Part shown: piece by piece, positions 1 to 6,807 of the stretch
How positions within the stretch are numbered: position 1 is the stretch's first letter
Layout: each line of letters opens with the position of its first letter
NCBI GenBank assembly: GCA_021323815.1
Contig: JAJPKG010000372.1
Span: 1 to 30,850, forward strand
DNA from: Pseudomonadota bacterium
GTDB taxonomy: Bacteria > Chloroflexota > Ktedonobacteria > Ktedonobacterales > JACDGC01
Direction of reading: 5' to 3'
DNA length: 30,850 nucleotides
The notes under the pieces: model-generated
Told to the model about the DNA's origin: nothing
What the model saw: only the letters and a program-made list of their open reading frames with translations
Database searches by the model: none
Position numbers and translations under genes: made by a program

Positions 1-1
1 G

Positions 2-1075
2 GTTTTCGCCTTTGACGTGGAATCGCTCGGACCGGAGCAGGCATTCATCCGCGCCTGGCAACTGTGGATGGAGCGGCTGGACGCGGCGGAACTGCGTGGG
101 GCGGCGCTGTATGATGGCGCGCTGGCGCTGCCGGGATTGCCCCTGATTACCGTCATTGCCATCAGCGGGTCGCCCTCGGCGGTCAATTATGTGCGCGAAG
201 CCTTCGCAGCACCGGATCTGGCGGCCTATCCGGGCATCGCGCCGATCACGCATCGTTTCTTGGAAGGCATGCAGTTGCCCCGCGAGCGGCTGGTGCTGCG
301 CGGCTATGTCAACGACGCCGGGCAGTTCGTCTCGCGCCACGAGGGCATCACATTGAGCGAGATTGCGCGGCATGCCGGCTGGGCCTATGCCACGTCGATG
401 CCGTCCTCTGCTCCCGCGCCGGCACCACGCCCGGCGACTGCTCCGGCACCGCCGGTTGATCCCGCTGCGCAGGCGACGCGGGCGATGCGTGCCTCGCACA
501 CCGAGGGCGCGACCCAGGTGATGCTGCGCCTGTTTCAGTCGTCGTTTCGCGCGGGGAATCCCATCGACCGCCGCAGGGGCCTCTTCGCGCTGGTGGGAAC
601 GCTGTTGATCCTCGGCAGCCTGGGCTTCCTGGCGTTGCGCTTTTCCGCGAAACTGAACGCCGCCAATGATCATAAGCATCCGGTGGCGACCAAACCGGCG
701 CGCAGCCACTCAAGCAATGGACCATTGCTGGTGGTGGCACCGCTGGCGCTGCGCATTTCTTGCACGCCGGGGCACATCTCGCAATTCACCATCAGCAACA
801 ACGGCGTGCAGACGCTGAAATGGACAAGCAACGGCGAAGATTACGATCCGCCGCTGTCGATCAGCGCGGTCAGCGGCACGGTTGCGCCGGGGGCCTCCGA
901 GGTGGTGATGCTCACTGCCAGCGAATATGTCGTCTCGCCGCAGACCGTGCCCCTGGTGATCACCTCCAACGGCGGCACGGCGCGCGTGATGCTCACCCTC
1001 GGCAATTGCCCATTGCCCACCCCGACGCCCCTTCCATCCATGCATGTTTCCCCCACGCCGACGACATTGCCATAA
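2..1075 (+). CDS. Membrane-anchored protein with extracytoplasmic Ig-like domain (5' end may be cut off)
   Basis: The frame is open to the first bases of the window, so the gene may begin upstream; the first start inside is a GTG at 17. Counting from that GTG, residues 1-125 form a soluble domain I do not recognise. An Ala/Pro-rich linker follows at about 128-150, then one membrane helix at about 188-208. After the helix comes a beta-rich segment at about 240-330 with alternating hydrophobic strands and a Cys at each end, similar in style to BACON or other Ig-like domains. The protein ends in a Pro/Thr-rich tail. The helix placement suggests a cytoplasmic N-terminus and an external C-terminus. 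The stop codon overlaps the T-run of the terminator that serves the convergent gene. Function is unknown. Confidence 0.7.
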   Translation, partial: VFAFDVESLGPEQAFIRAWQLWMERLDAAELRGAALYDGALALPGLPLITVIAISGSPSAVNYVREAFAAPDLAAYPGIAPITHRFLEGMQLPRERLVLRGYVNDAGQFVSRHEGITLSEIARHAGWAYATSMPSSAPAPAPRPATAPAPPVDPAAQATRAMRASHTEGATQVMLRLFQSSFRAGNPIDRRRGLFALVGTLLILGSLGFLALRFSAKLNAANDHKHPVATKPARSHSSNGPLLVVAPLALRISCTPGHISQFTISNNGVQTLKWTSNGEDYDPPLSISAVSGTVAPGASEVVMLTASEYVVSPQTVPLVITSNGGTARVMLTLGNCPLPTPTPLPSMHVSPTPTTLP

Positions 1076-1104
1076 AAAAGCGCTGCCACGCGACGTGACA
1101 GCGC
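1074..1104 (-). terminator. Intrinsic terminator of the paralogous membrane-protein pair
   Basis: Read leftward, GCGCTG pairs with CAGCGC and an inner CAC pairs with GTG across one mismatch, with a 5-nt loop. The hairpin is followed by six T. It lies 16 nt past the stop of the gene at 1121 and overlaps the last codon of the convergent gene. Confidence 0.75.
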
Positions 1105-1120
1105 GGAGATGATCGCTGCT

Positions 1121-1531
1121 CTATTTATGTTCGAGATTCTGCACTTCGTGGCCGACAGCTTTCACAATGCCCTCGACCCCGCCTTCCGCTCCGCCGATCA
1201 CTTTTCCGGCATCGCTTGCGACGGTTTGTTCAAGCCTGACGGCACCCTTTTCAGCCTCTTTGCCGGCGTCGATCAGCGCGCGGATGGCTTCCACGACCGC
1301 AGCTGTCAGCCCGGCGGCATAGCCCAGCACCACGCCGAAAACGCCAGCGGCGATGTGGGTCAGCGTGGTGGGGTGGTTCGTGACGCCGAAATAGGAAACG
1401 CCCTCAACCGCGCCGGCACCGATGGCACCGAAAATGATAAAGGATGAAAAGACCTTGACGAAAGCGCGCCCCACAGCGCGCAAGATGTGGCCTGAGACGG
1501 TCTCAATGCGCCGGATGTCTTGTGTTATCAT
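1121..1531 (-). CDS. Small membrane protein, paralogue of the gene just upstream
   Basis: The 136-residue product has two hydrophobic helices (about 26-48 and 58-85). A charged, Gly/Val/Ala-rich amphipathic tail follows, with repeats of the pattern K-x-x-x-G-A-x-x-x-E. The ATG at 1531 has an AGGTG-type ribosome site about 7 nt upstream. The gene follows its paralogue after 47 nt and ends just before a terminator, so the two form an operon. Both share the order VGR..., a GAxEGV motif, a (T/S)LTH motif and a second helix ending in an acidic EAI/EEG segment. I do not recognise the family. The amphipathic tail recalls apolipoprotein-like or late-embryogenesis-like repeats, which is only a resemblance. 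Confidence 0.72.
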   Translation of the reverse strand: MITQDIRRIETVSGHILRAVGRAFVKVFSSFIIFGAIGAGAVEGVSYFGVTNHPTTLTHIAAGVFGVVLGYAAGLTAAVVEAIRALIDAGKEAEKGAVRLEQTVASDAGKVIGGAEGGVEGIVKAVGHEVQNLEHK

Positions 1532-1578
1532 GCGCGTACACCTGCCCTTTCATGAAAAGTGCGCTGGATGATGACCGA

Positions 1579-2079
1579 TTAGCCCTGGTTCTGACCGCCG
1601 CCGAAGCGCTGCTCGATGCCGCCGACGATCTGGCCGGGGACATGGGCGACATCTTTCACCGCCGTGACCGCGCCGCGCTCGACGGACTGCACCACATGGC
1701 CCGCGCCGTGCGCCAGCGCTGACGCCTCGTGCTCCACGCCGTGCAACACTTGCTCGCCCTCTTTGACGACTTCTTTCCCCAATTTGACGGCTGCCTGCTC
1801 CGTCGCTTTGGCGACCTCTTCAATCAACAGGACGAATCCGCGCAGCCCTTCTTCGATGGCGACGGCTAACGCCACCACTAAGGCCCAACCGAAGCCGACG
1901 ACCGCCGCCGTCACGTGGGTGAGGGAATCGGGCGGGAAGTGTTTGGTGAGCACGCCCGCCACACCTTCGGTTGCGCCAGCGGCGATGACGAAGGTGATGC
2001 CAAAAGCAGTGGCCACGCGGCGAAACAGCCTGCCGACCGTCGTCAGCAGGTGGCGAAAAATGGTTTCTACTTGAAGCAT
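1579..2079 (-). CDS. Small membrane protein with long amphipathic C-terminal tail
   Basis: This is the first gene of a two-gene leftward operon. The 166-residue product has two hydrophobic helices at about 22-48 and 56-85. A long helical tail (about 90-160) follows, rich in Glu, Lys, His, Val and Ala, with heptad-like spacing and repeated H-G-(V/A)-(E/G) units. The ATG at 2079 is preceded by AAGGGA with about 8 nt spacing. Aligned by eye, residues 15-90 match the downstream gene (VGR-LF/VGR-AF, GATEGV/GAVEGV, SLTH/TLTH), so it is a tandem duplication. The tail is longer than in the paralogue. The family and function are not recognised; a role at the membrane surface is inference. Confidence 0.72.
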   Translation of the reverse strand: MLQVETIFRHLLTTVGRLFRRVATAFGITFVIAAGATEGVAGVLTKHFPPDSLTHVTAAVVGFGWALVVALAVAIEEGLRGFVLLIEEVAKATEQAAVKLGKEVVKEGEQVLHGVEHEASALAHGAGHVVQSVERGAVTAVKDVAHVPGQIVGGIEQRFGGGQNQG

Positions 2080-2317
2080 ATCATGACTCCCTTGTGCCGG
2101 CGTGGGCGATGGTTCATTGCGCCAGCCGGCGGAAAAATGCTGATGTCACATGGCCGCAGTCCGGCGCACCCATACTATCGATCACCCATAGCATAGCAGA
2201 TCGCGCGCAATTTGTCGCGTGTCGCAAGCGGTAATTTGCAACAGGCGCATCAGGTGCTCTGCTCTATGGATAGTATGCCCGAAATGCGGTGAGATGGCAA
2301 GCGCGCCGCCGGTTGTC

Positions 2318-2995
2318 TCAGTCGTTTGCCGGACGGCAACGGGCATCCCACTCGCAGCCGTTGGGCAATGGTGCCGGTGTTGGCACTGCCATCCCCAGAC
2401 CGCGCAACAACCGCGCCAACTGGCAGATGGGCAGGCCGATCACGTTCGTTGCACAGCCGTCGATCTGTTCCACCGGCTGAAAGACGGGATGCTGAATGGC
2501 GTATGATCCTGCTTTATCAAACGGATCGCCACTGGCGATGTAACGGGCGATTTCATCGTCGCTGAACGGGCGCATGACGACGCGGGTCGAGACGGCGGCA
2601 CTGACCGCTGCGCCGGTTGCCGGCTGCACAACCACGCCGGTGCGGACCACGTGCGCGCGCCCGCGCAGGCGTCGCAGCATCTCCCACGCCTCATCGGCGT
2701 CGCGCGGCTTGCCCAGGATGCTGCCGTCCAGCAGCACGGTGGTGTCGGCAGCGATGATGACGGCGTTTGCCGCGCTCTCTTCAGCGGAAAGCGCCGTCAG
2801 ACCGGCTGCGGCCTTGTGCCGCGCCAGATGCAGCGCCAGATCTTCCGGTGGGCCGTCGAAGGCGGCTTCCAGCGCGATCTCATCCACATCCGTCGGGCGC
2901 GCGATGAAGGGCAGGCGCAGCCGCCCCAGCAGTTCGCGCCGGCGCGGCGAAGCAGAAGCCAGGATCAACGGTCGTGTTTGGGTTTCATCAGGCAT
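2318..2995 (-). CDS. maf: Maf family nucleoside triphosphate pyrophosphatase
   Basis: Members of this family hydrolyse non-canonical or excess nucleotides (dTTP/UTP or modified nucleotides) to monophosphate and pyrophosphate. The 225-residue product carries the family signature in order: SASPRR at about 14-19, ADTTV at 83-87, GKP at 95-97, DKAGSYAIQ at 160-168 and NVIGLP at 184-189. The DKAGSYAIQ form is typical of the dTTP/UTP-specific (YhdE-type) branch. The C-terminus runs about 20 residues past the usual end and is Pro/Arg-rich. No strong ribosome site precedes the ATG at 2995; AGAGG lies about 13 nt upstream. A 16-bp palindrome like a ParB site sits 19 nt upstream of the start. The 238 bp beyond the stop (2080-2317) hold only weak dyads and presumably the promoter of the next leftward operon. 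Confidence 0.95.
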   Translation of the reverse strand: MPDETQTRPLILASASPRRRELLGRLRLPFIARPTDVDEIALEAAFDGPPEDLALHLARHKAAAGLTALSAEESAANAVIIAADTTVLLDGSILGKPRDADEAWEMLRRLRGRAHVVRTGVVVQPATGAAVSAAVSTRVVMRPFSDDEIARYIASGDPFDKAGSYAIQHPVFQPVEQIDGCATNVIGLPICQLARLLRGLGMAVPTPAPLPNGCEWDARCRPAND

Positions 2996-3013
2996 GGAAA
3001 TATGCTATCCTCT

Positions 3014-3029
3014 CGTTCCACGTGGAACG
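3014..3029. promoter_or_regulatory. parS-like palindrome (candidate ParB site)
   Basis: CGTTCCACGTGGAACG is a perfect 16-bp palindrome. The bacterial parS consensus is TGTTTCACGTGAAACA. The GTT-CACGTG-AAC core is kept; the differences are symmetrical, at positions 1, 5, 12 and 16. It lies between the maf start and the divergent short frame at 3084. It may be a ParB nucleation site or an operator for another factor. No parA or parB is in the window. Confidence 0.5.
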
Positions 3030-3083
3030 GCTGCTCTGCATGCTATCGTTCTTGTTTATAGCACATTAATCAGAGGGGAAACG

Positions 3084-3173
3084 ATGAAGCTCACGGTGTA
3101 TTTCGCAGGCCAGTTTTGGGTCGGCGTCGTGGAAGAAGGGTACGCCGACCGCGAGGCAAGGACATTGAAGGAC
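3084..3173 (+). pseudogene. yjdF-like (DUF2992) N-terminal fragment
   Basis: An ATG with a good AGGGG ribosome site 5 nt upstream opens a frame whose first 18 residues, MKLTVYFAGQFWVGVVEE, match the start of YjdF/DUF2992 proteins as I remember them. The similarity stops there. The rest of the family domain is missing, and the open frame runs on antisense through the coiled-coil gene without a natural end. An 18-bp hairpin begins about 90 nt after the start and would probably end transcription. The likely explanation is a gene broken by deletion. A very short expressed peptide is possible but unsupported. Confidence 0.4.
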
Positions 3174-3220
3174 AGAAACGGCAGAGAGTTTCTGCGCACC
3201 GAAAACTCTCTGCCGTTTCT
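3174..3220. terminator. Perfect 18-bp inverted repeat, probable bidirectional terminator
   Basis: Arms at 3174-3191 and 3203-3220 are exact reverse complements (AGAAACGGCAGAGAGTTT and its complement) around an 11-nt loop. It lies 35 nt past the stop of the leftward coiled-coil gene and inside the rightward yjdF-like frame. The run after the stem is only partly T-rich, so terminator strength is uncertain, but the stem is unusually long. Confidence 0.6.
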
Positions 3221-3255
3221 ACGATGGTCTACGCTGCGGGGTTACAATTCTGCTA

Positions 3256-3774
3256 TCAGGCCACGTCATCGCCGTGCTCGCGTGTGGGCACAGTCGCGCC
3301 GGTGGTGCGGCTGGCGAGGAGCGCGATGCCACCCTGCGTCGTTTTCAGCGTGGCGTCGAGCGCCTGGCGTGACTGTTGCAGGTGCTCCTGCAACTCGTTC
3401 AAGGCACGCAAGGCATACGCATCCGCTTCGGCGCGCAGGCGGGCCGCCTCTTGTTCGGCCTCGGCGCGCAGCCCTTCGGCGGCGGCGGTGGCTTCCAGCA
3501 GCACGGCGTGGGTGGCCACCAGCGCCTCGCGTTCGGCGCGAGCAGCGGCGCGCATGGCCTCGGCCTCGGTCTGCGCTTCTTGCAAGATGCGGTCGCGTTC
3601 CTGATAGATGTGGCGGGCACGCACGATCTCGCGCGGCAACGCCTGGCGCATCTGATCCAGCAGATGATAGGCATCCGGCGCGGAAACCATCACGCGCTGC
3701 GACAGCGGCACGCGCCCGCCCGCGCTCAGCAATTCTTCCAGCTGATCGATCAGCGCCAGAATCTCTGATTCCAT
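3256..3774 (-). CDS. Coiled-coil protein resembling DivIVA or ATP-synthase subunit b
   Basis: The ATG at 3774 is chosen because GGAGG lies about 10 nt upstream; the frame is open 39 codons further but that part looks non-coding. The 172-residue product starts with a short hydrophobic/acidic segment (ESEILALIDQLEELL). A region containing PLSQRVMVSAPDAYHLLDQMR follows, then about 100 residues of nearly unbroken Ala/Glu/Arg-rich coiled coil (about 50-150). The layout of a short N-terminal module, a DAY...LLDQMR-like segment and a long coil recalls DivIVA/GpsB-like or subunit-b-like proteins that chloroflexi carry near cell-envelope genes. There is no membrane helix. A structural or scaffolding role is inference. 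Confidence 0.8.
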   Translation of the reverse strand: MESEILALIDQLEELLSAGGRVPLSQRVMVSAPDAYHLLDQMRQALPREIVRARHIYQERDRILQEAQTEAEAMRAAARAEREALVATHAVLLEATAAAEGLRAEAEQEAARLRAEADAYALRALNELQEHLQQSRQALDATLKTTQGGIALLASRTTGATVPTREHGDDVA

Positions 3775-3972
3775 GCTTGCTGGCTCCCTCCGCTGATGCC
3801 ATGTTCCCTCTTCCAGCATACACGATGCGTCATACCGCCACCAATCACCGGCAGCGCGCTGTGTTGCAGGGAGTGGAGAGGAGCGGTGCATAGTCTTCGC
3901 TTCGTGTATTGTCCATCAGCGAGCGAGGTCATTGAAGGCAGTGGGCAATGCAGTCGAAGGGTGTGGCGGGCG

Positions 3973-4010
3973 AAAAAAAGCGCCTTCCAAGCTCAGTTTT
4001 GGGAAGGCGC
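3973..4010 (-). terminator. Intrinsic terminator of the tRNA-Gly unit
   Basis: Read leftward, a 9-bp stem (GCGCCTTCC with GGAAGGCGC, 3980-4010) is followed directly by seven T (3973-3979). It lies 18 nt past the CCA end of the tRNA. Confidence 0.85.
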
Positions 4011-4028
4011 GATTGCAATTGCTATACC

Positions 4029-4104
4029 TGGTGCGGGTTACGGGATTCGAACCCGTGATCTCAACTTTGGGAAAGTCGCATGTTGACCACTACACCAAAC
4101 CCGC
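4029..4104 (-). tRNA. tRNA-Gly (anticodon CCC), CCA encoded
   Basis: The cloverleaf can be folded by hand: acceptor GCGGGTT with AACCCGC, D stem GTGT/ACAT, anticodon stem CGACT/AGTTG with loop TTCCCAA (anticodon CCC, reads GGG), T stem ACGGG/CCCGT with loop TTCGAAT, discriminator A and encoded CCA. It is a stand-alone unit with its own promoter and terminator. Confidence 0.95.
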
Positions 4105-4116
4105 CTGACACTCTCT

Positions 4117-4145
4117 AGTATAGAGTCTTGTTCGGCGGTTGTCAA
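4117..4145 (-). promoter_or_regulatory. Promoter of tRNA-Gly
   Basis: Read leftward: TTGACA (4140-4145), 17-nt spacer, TATACT (4117-4122), 12 nt before the tRNA 5' end. This is near-consensus sigma-70 type and serves as a standard for other promoters in the window. Confidence 0.85.
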
Positions 4146-4171
4146 GGGCGTAGCGTGTCGTGATTGATATG

Positions 4172-4381
4172 CTAAACCTTGTTCAGCGTCTTGCCCATAA
4201 ATTTGCCGAACAGCTTATAGGCGATCTTGCGCAGGAAATAGCGCTCGATGCGCTTGGGATTCCCGCTCGCCAGCACCTCGCCCATATATACCGTGCTGTC
4301 CACCTTGTGGACGCCGCGCGCCACCTTGTGCTCGTCGGCGACGATATTCTCTTTATGATGTGCCTGTTTCTTACCAGCCAT
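4172..4381 (-). CDS. Small basic hypothetical protein (69 aa)
   Basis: The start at 4381 is fixed by a strong GAGGAG ribosome site 7 nt upstream. An upstream in-frame extension lacks one and overlaps the promoter. The product begins MAGKKQAHHKEN, is rich in Lys, Arg and His, and ends in a basic, partly amphipathic helix (about residues 45-69). There is no membrane segment, Cys cluster or known motif. The high positive charge suggests nucleic-acid or membrane-surface contact, but the family is not recognised. Confidence 0.7.
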   Translation of the reverse strand: MAGKKQAHHKENIVADEHKVARGVHKVDSTVYMGEVLASGNPKRIERYFLRKIAYKLFGKFMGKTLNKV

Positions 4382-4404
4382 GATCCATCTCCTCTGCCGA
4401 TTGC

Positions 4405-4419
4405 GTTCGCTCAGCGAAC
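4405..4419. promoter_or_regulatory. Odd-centred palindrome in the leader of the small basic protein
   Basis: GTTCGCT-C-AGCGAAC has perfect 7-bp arms around one base, between the promoter at 4458-4486 and the ribosome site. It could be an operator or an RNA hairpin. It is not a match to the Gram-positive LexA box. Confidence 0.35.
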
Positions 4420-4457
4420 ATGGCGGCGCTGTCTGAACAAACGACGTATCTTGTCTT

Positions 4458-4486
4458 ACACTACGCCGCCTCGTCCATCCTGTCAA
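4458..4486 (-). promoter_or_regulatory. Promoter of the small basic protein gene
   Basis: Read leftward: TTGACA (4481-4486), 17-nt spacer, TAGTGT (4458-4463). The -35 is perfect and the -10 is weak. It leaves a 5' leader of about 70 nt. Confidence 0.5.
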
Positions 4487-4529
4487 ACAGCGTAGGACCC
4501 TGTATAGGCAGAGGTACTAGAGGGGTATT

Positions 4530-4560
4530 CTGATGAAAAATCAGCCCTTCTTGCAAGAAG
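4530..4560 (-). terminator. Tandem hairpins downstream of the MauE-like gene
   Basis: The 271 bp between 4487 and 4757 hold no convincing gene. Read leftward, a perfect 14-bp palindrome (CTTCTTGCAAGAAG, 4547-4560) is followed by CTGAT-TTTTC-ATCAG (4530-4544), whose loop carries the T-run. They may end the four-gene operon, although they lie about 200 nt past its last stop. A weaker stem, CGGTCC/GGACCG, lies near 4625-4645. Confidence 0.35.
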
Positions 4561-4757
4561 AAAAGTACAGGTATTGCCATCGTGTCAGGCAAAAGGTGCG
4601 AGCGAACATGTCACCAGGCAGGCTCGGTCCGCGCAGGTGGACCGGGTGGCGAGAGGCGTGCTTCCCCGCCCCCACTCGTGCGCCATCGTGGTGCAAGGCA
4701 GGGGAATCGTGAAGCGCGCGGGATTTGTCACGCCCTGAGAGCGAACAGTATGTCGGA

Positions 4758-5627
4758 TTAGCTTCCAGCCGATTTACCCGCTTTGGGAACAGCGCCGCTG
4801 ACCGAGGCCAGTGCCAGCACAATCGCATCATCGGCATCGTCGATGACAGTGGCAGAAACATCACGCATATCGAAAAGCGCCGGGATGGCGAACACCGCCG
4901 TTGCCGGGCGGCCCTGATAGTGGATCTGGTACGCGATATATCCCCAGCACCCGTCACGCCACTGATCGCTGATCGTCACCATCTGAGTTGGGAGTGCTTG
5001 AAATTGCGCGGTGCGACGCACGTTGAAATCGGCCATCTGCCAGTCAATGGTAATATCGTTGCAGGTAGGGTTCAGTGTCATGCGCACTCGTCGCCACATG
5101 CGTGTGGTAATCTTAGGTCCTGCCCATCCATATTCCGGCGATAGGAGCCATAGGGCGCAGATTTCTCCGCCGATGATGAGCACCGTCCATGGGCTTGCCA
5201 CGATGCGCGCTATCCAAAATGTGCGTGCTGCCCAACCAAGGAATGTGAACGCGAGAACCAGACCAGCGCGGGCGAACGATTGCAGGGAGACTTTGCGTAC
5301 GCGCCCACCCATACAGGCGCAGATCTTTTCCGGCACGATGCGTAGCGCAACTCCGAGATACACCAAGAAGCCGACGGCAAAGACGCTTGCCAGCCGCATC
5401 GCCCACCAGCGCTCTGGTGGCAGCAGCAGCAAGAGCGCAATCGCCATTTCGCCGCTCCCCTCGGCTCCGTGTGCTACTTGCGTCAAGGGGCGCGAGCGCA
5501 ATATCGAGCCGAGGGCAGACTGCGGCGCGAGGTGCCAGGCGCGCGGAACGAAAACTTTCCAACTCCCCGCCCAGAGGAACAATAGCCCAATGACCACCGC
5601 TTGCACATCGGCGATATCCGTCAACAT
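4758..5627 (-). CDS. MauE/DoxX-like membrane protein with soluble C-terminal domain
   Basis: The ATG at 5627 has a GAGAGGGG ribosome site and starts 13 nt after the nucleotidyltransferase stop. Upstream in-frame sequence overlaps that gene and is not used. Of 289 residues, about 1-165 form four to five helices with the layout of MauE/DoxX proteins: a first helix ending AGSWKVFVPRAW, an acidic GSGEMAIALLLLL helix, and a CACMGG motif at 103-108 where the family often has paired cysteines. Residues 166-289 form a soluble domain with two further Cys and a WQMADF...GCWGYIAYQIHYQGRPATAVF segment that I do not recognise. MauE relatives supply or maintain thiol redox state outside the membrane. Here it is the last gene of an operon with PqqD-, HPrK- and nucleotidyltransferase-like genes. 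Confidence 0.8.
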   Translation of the reverse strand: MLTDIADVQAVVIGLLFLWAGSWKVFVPRAWHLAPQSALGSILRSRPLTQVAHGAEGSGEMAIALLLLLPPERWWAMRLASVFAVGFLVYLGVALRIVPEKICACMGGRVRKVSLQSFARAGLVLAFTFLGWAARTFWIARIVASPWTVLIIGGEICALWLLSPEYGWAGPKITTRMWRRVRMTLNPTCNDITIDWQMADFNVRRTAQFQALPTQMVTISDQWRDGCWGYIAYQIHYQGRPATAVFAIPALFDMRDVSATVIDDADDAIVLALASVSGAVPKAGKSAGS

Positions 5628-5640
5628 CACACCCCTCTCC

Positions 5641-6807
5641 CTAATGCCATACCTTCTGGCATAACCGGCGCAGGCGTAACCGGAACGCGCTTTGACCAGG
5701 CTTCCAGTAATGATATTCGCGCAAATGCGTGAGGTCCGGCCACAGAAGAACGCGGAGCAGTTGTCGCATCTCTCGCATATCGCGTGTGGCTTTTGCCAAC
5801 GAGGCGATGCCATGAATGGATGTTGCCGGCATCTTCGTCGCCGCCCAGCGGGCCTGTTCGGCAGCCGATTGCGCCGCTTCGCTCAGGGTAATGAGCATGT
5901 CATGAGGGATGGCGACATCAAGCAACGCATGCGCCTGGATGAGCGCCAGCAAGACGGGTAACGCGGTTTGTGTTGCGATGCACTCATCAGCAAACGTGGC
6001 CCATTCCCATGCGGCATCAGCATTATAGCGGCGCACCAACTCAGCAATGTCCACCAGCCACAGCCATTCAGCTGCCTGATGATGAATGACGTGGTGCGCG
6101 CACAGATAGCGCAACTCATCGCGTGGATGAAGCGTAAAGCATGGCACTCCTTGAAACTCGCTTGCCGTCGCGCGTTGCCAGATGCTTTGAGGTGCGAACG
6201 TTGCCCGGTATGATAAACGGTGGATCAATGACCATGCTAGCTCCACGCGAATGCCGCGCGCTTCCCATTTGTCGAAATAGGGTCGCAGCACGCGATATGC
6301 GCGTCGCTGGCTGACCCGCGCATCCAGCAGCAGATCCAGATCGCGACTGGGGCGTGGCCCCAGCTTGCCATAAATGCGCAGTCCTAGCGCCGGTCCCTTG
6401 CGCGGCATCGCCCGAATGCCAGCGGCATGGCATGCTCCTAGAGCTTCGCGTAAGGTATAGGTCAGACGCATCTGGTTGAGCAATTGCTGGTGATACGCAT
6501 CGCGCTCGGTCGCCCAGCATTCCGGCTCGATGAGCGTCGCCAGCTCTTCTTGCGCCAGGTGGTACCACAACAATGGACGCATGCTATGCATGGCAGCAAG
6601 TTGAAAGATGAAAGGCCAATTCCCTGGCGAGGTGGCCTGGCATAGTTGGCGAAAAGATGCTCGTTGTTCCTCTGTAAACTGAGCATGCCCCGCGGCCAAA
6701 ACGATATCCGCACCAGCGACGAGGGGAATCGGCGAGGTGGTCCAGTTGCCGCACTCCATCGCCAGTGGGTTGCCCAACCCCGCCGGCGCGTGGTCAAGAT
6801 TGATCAT
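5641..6807 (-). CDS. Nucleotidyltransferase family protein (NTP_transf_5 type)
   Basis: The start at 6807 overlaps the stop of the kinase-like gene in an ATGA, implying translational coupling. The 388-residue product has the family core KGPAL (137-141), a Tyr-Gly segment, then RPSRDLDLLLD (about 152-162), whose two aspartates fit the metal-binding pair of the pol-beta fold. A long helical C-terminal part follows, including the HHVIHHQAAEWLWLVDIAELV segment, where the family usually places conserved His/Asp. In bacteria such genes recur beside PqqD-like and HPr-kinase-like genes in surface-polysaccharide, exosortase and lasso-peptide loci. The transferred group and target are unknown. The 3' end is 13 nt from the MauE-like gene. 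Confidence 0.88.
   Translation of the reverse strand: MINLDHAPAGLGNPLAMECGNWTTSPIPLVAGADIVLAAGHAQFTEEQRASFRQLCQATSPGNWPFIFQLAAMHSMRPLLWYHLAQEELATLIEPECWATERDAYHQQLLNQMRLTYTLREALGACHAAGIRAMPRKGPALGLRIYGKLGPRPSRDLDLLLDARVSQRRAYRVLRPYFDKWEARGIRVELAWSLIHRLSYRATFAPQSIWQRATASEFQGVPCFTLHPRDELRYLCAHHVIHHQAAEWLWLVDIAELVRRYNADAAWEWATFADECIATQTALPVLLALIQAHALLDVAIPHDMLITLSEAAQSAAEQARWAATKMPATSIHGIASLAKATRDMREMRQLLRVLLWPDLTHLREYHYWKPGQSAFRLRLRRLCQKVWH

Noticed and set aside
2171..2277. CATACTATC / GATAGTATG inverted pair about 90 bp apart
   Set aside because: The arms are only 9 bp and widely spaced; they may be parts of two unrelated -10 regions rather than one element.
2574..3893. A 439-codon rightward frame
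   Set aside because: It is antisense to maf and to the coiled-coil gene and is Arg/Ala/Ser-rich throughout. Only the short yjdF-like start at 3084 has any family resemblance.
4405..4419. SOS (LexA) box
   Set aside because: The half-sites are GTTCGC...GCGAAC, the reverse arrangement of the Gram-positive CGAAC...GTTCG box.
4541..4957. A 138-codon leftward frame overlapping the MauE-like gene
   Set aside because: No ribosome site, no family resemblance, and it covers the end of a well-supported gene in another frame.
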